Origin: Rubneribacter badeniensis
GTDB taxonomy: Bacteria; Actinomycetota; Coriobacteriia; Coriobacteriales; Eggerthellaceae
Direction of reading: 5' to 3'
Length of the DNA: 32,894 nucleotides
Assembly (NCBI RefSeq): GCF_002899695.1
Contig: NZ_PPEL01000024.1
Location: 1 to 32,894, forward strand
This document shows positions 32,355 to 32,894 of the stretch, piece by piece. Made by a program: the position numbers and the translations under genes. Position 1 is the stretch's first letter. Each line of letters starts with the position of its first letter. The notes beneath the pieces were generated by a model, which was not told where the DNA came from, did not search any database, and saw only the letters and a list, made by a program, of their open reading frames with translations.

Positions 32355-32894
32355 GCCTGGTGGGAGATGCTGTGGGGGTTGCGCTGTCGGGAGCGTACGT
32401 GCTGGTCGTGCTCGCGGCGGCGTGGCTGCTCTCGAGAGCGGGCGCATCGGCCGAGACGGCGCGCAAGGTCGTCCACATCGGGCTGGGAGGCTGGTGGGTC
32501 ATCGCGTCGCTGCTCGTCGGCTCGGCGCTGTGGGCCGCTGCGCTGCCGGCGGCGTTCGTCGTCGTGAACGGCATCGCGTACCGCACGCGGCGCCTTTCGT
32601 TCATGGCGCGAGAAGAGGGCGAGGACACGCCGGGCACCGTGTACTACGCGGCTTCCCTTGCCGTGCTCGCGTTCTGCGCGTTCGGCGTCGGCGAACCATA
32701 CGTGGGCGCGCTCGGCGTGTTCTGCATGAGCTTCGGGGACGGCCTCGCGGCCGTGGCGGGACGACGCTTCGGTCGGCGGCGGATCGCCATCGCGGGCGGC
32801 GGCAAAACCGTCGCGGGCAGCGCGGCGATGTTCGTCGCGAGCTTTCTCTCGTGCGCGTTCGTGCTGGTAGCCGCACCGCCGGTAGGGGCGGGCG
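32351..32894 (+). CDS. Polyprenol/phytol/dolichol kinase-like membrane protein (partial, runs off right edge)
   Basis: Reading from GTG 32351 gives 181 residues before the window ends without a stop. Hydrophobic segments begin at VALSGAYVLVVLAAAWLL. The family landmarks are visible: ARKVVHIGLGGWW near the start, then MSFGDGLAAVAGRRFG, then AGGGKTVAGSAAMF. These match the CTP-dependent phytol/dolichol kinase and phosphatidate cytidylyltransferase-like group. Members phosphorylate long-chain isoprenoid alcohols. The GTG overlaps the synthase stop, so it is part of the same operon, and a role in recycling or supplying a prenyl precursor is likely. The substrate is unknown and the C-terminus is not visible. 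Confidence 0.75.
   Translation, partial: MSLVGDAVGVALSGAYVLVVLAAAWLLSRAGASAETARKVVHIGLGGWWVIASLLVGSALWAAALPAAFVVVNGIAYRTRRLSFMAREEGEDTPGTVYYAASLAVLAFCAFGVGEPYVGALGVFCMSFGDGLAAVAGRRFGRRRIAIAGGGKTVAGSAAMFVASFLSCAFVLVAAPPVGAG

Overview
The window is GC-rich, densely coded DNA with many small intergenic repeats. It looks like a chromosomal segment of an anaerobic gut actinobacterium of the Coriobacteriia, most likely Eggerthellaceae (Eggerthella/Gordonibacter type). That placement is an inference. It rests on two secreted Tat-type lipoprotein flavoprotein reductases of the fumarate-reductase family, a multi-TM LuxR-type regulator beside one of them, a TIGR04076 protein, a BASS transporter, and the codon and base usage. 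No rRNA, tRNA, CRISPR array, integrase or intact transposase was seen.

Layout: 1-1640 is non-coding and built from long, nearly perfect inverted repeats. 1820-5615 holds the class Ia ribonucleotide reductase genes nrdA and nrdB behind candidate NrdR boxes. 5694-7496 is a three-gene unit: MntA antitoxin, HepT toxin and a DUF3810 membrane metallopeptidase, joined by overlapping stop and start codons. 7697-8038 is the wreck of an Ada/AlkA alkylation-repair gene directly before an intact ogt. 8791-9720 is cysK with a possible Rrf2-type operator in its promoter. 9842-10462 is a frameshifted fic gene. proC and a LysR regulator follow, divergently oriented.

12419-14502 carries a palindromic LysR-type site, a Tat-lipoprotein flavoprotein reductase and a free-standing LuxR DNA-binding domain. 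14999-18163 holds a TIGR04076 protein, an orphan membrane protein, a BASS transporter (minus strand) and a DUF1062 zinc-ribbon protein. 18835-20034 holds queD and an M23 peptidase. 20251-21157 is a DUF2268-like protease gene broken by one base in a C6 run. 21323-25056 is an ECF sigma factor, membrane protein, ABC ATPase and ABC permease cluster.

25127-28522 is a second Tat flavoprotein gene facing away from a membrane-bound LuxR regulator. The regulator's reading frame is broken exactly at a run of nine G, which makes it a phase-variation candidate. 29269-29703 is an Rrf2 regulator with three cysteines suited to an Fe-S cluster. 29959-32894 is a tightly coupled terpenoid operon: CrtI-type desaturase, CrtB-type synthase and a polyprenol/phytol-kinase-like protein that runs off the right edge.

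Main themes: secreted flavoprotein reductases each with their own regulator, an uncharacterised carotenoid-like pathway, a toxin-antitoxin module coupled to a membrane protease, several recently decayed genes, and a family of long intergenic inverted repeats.
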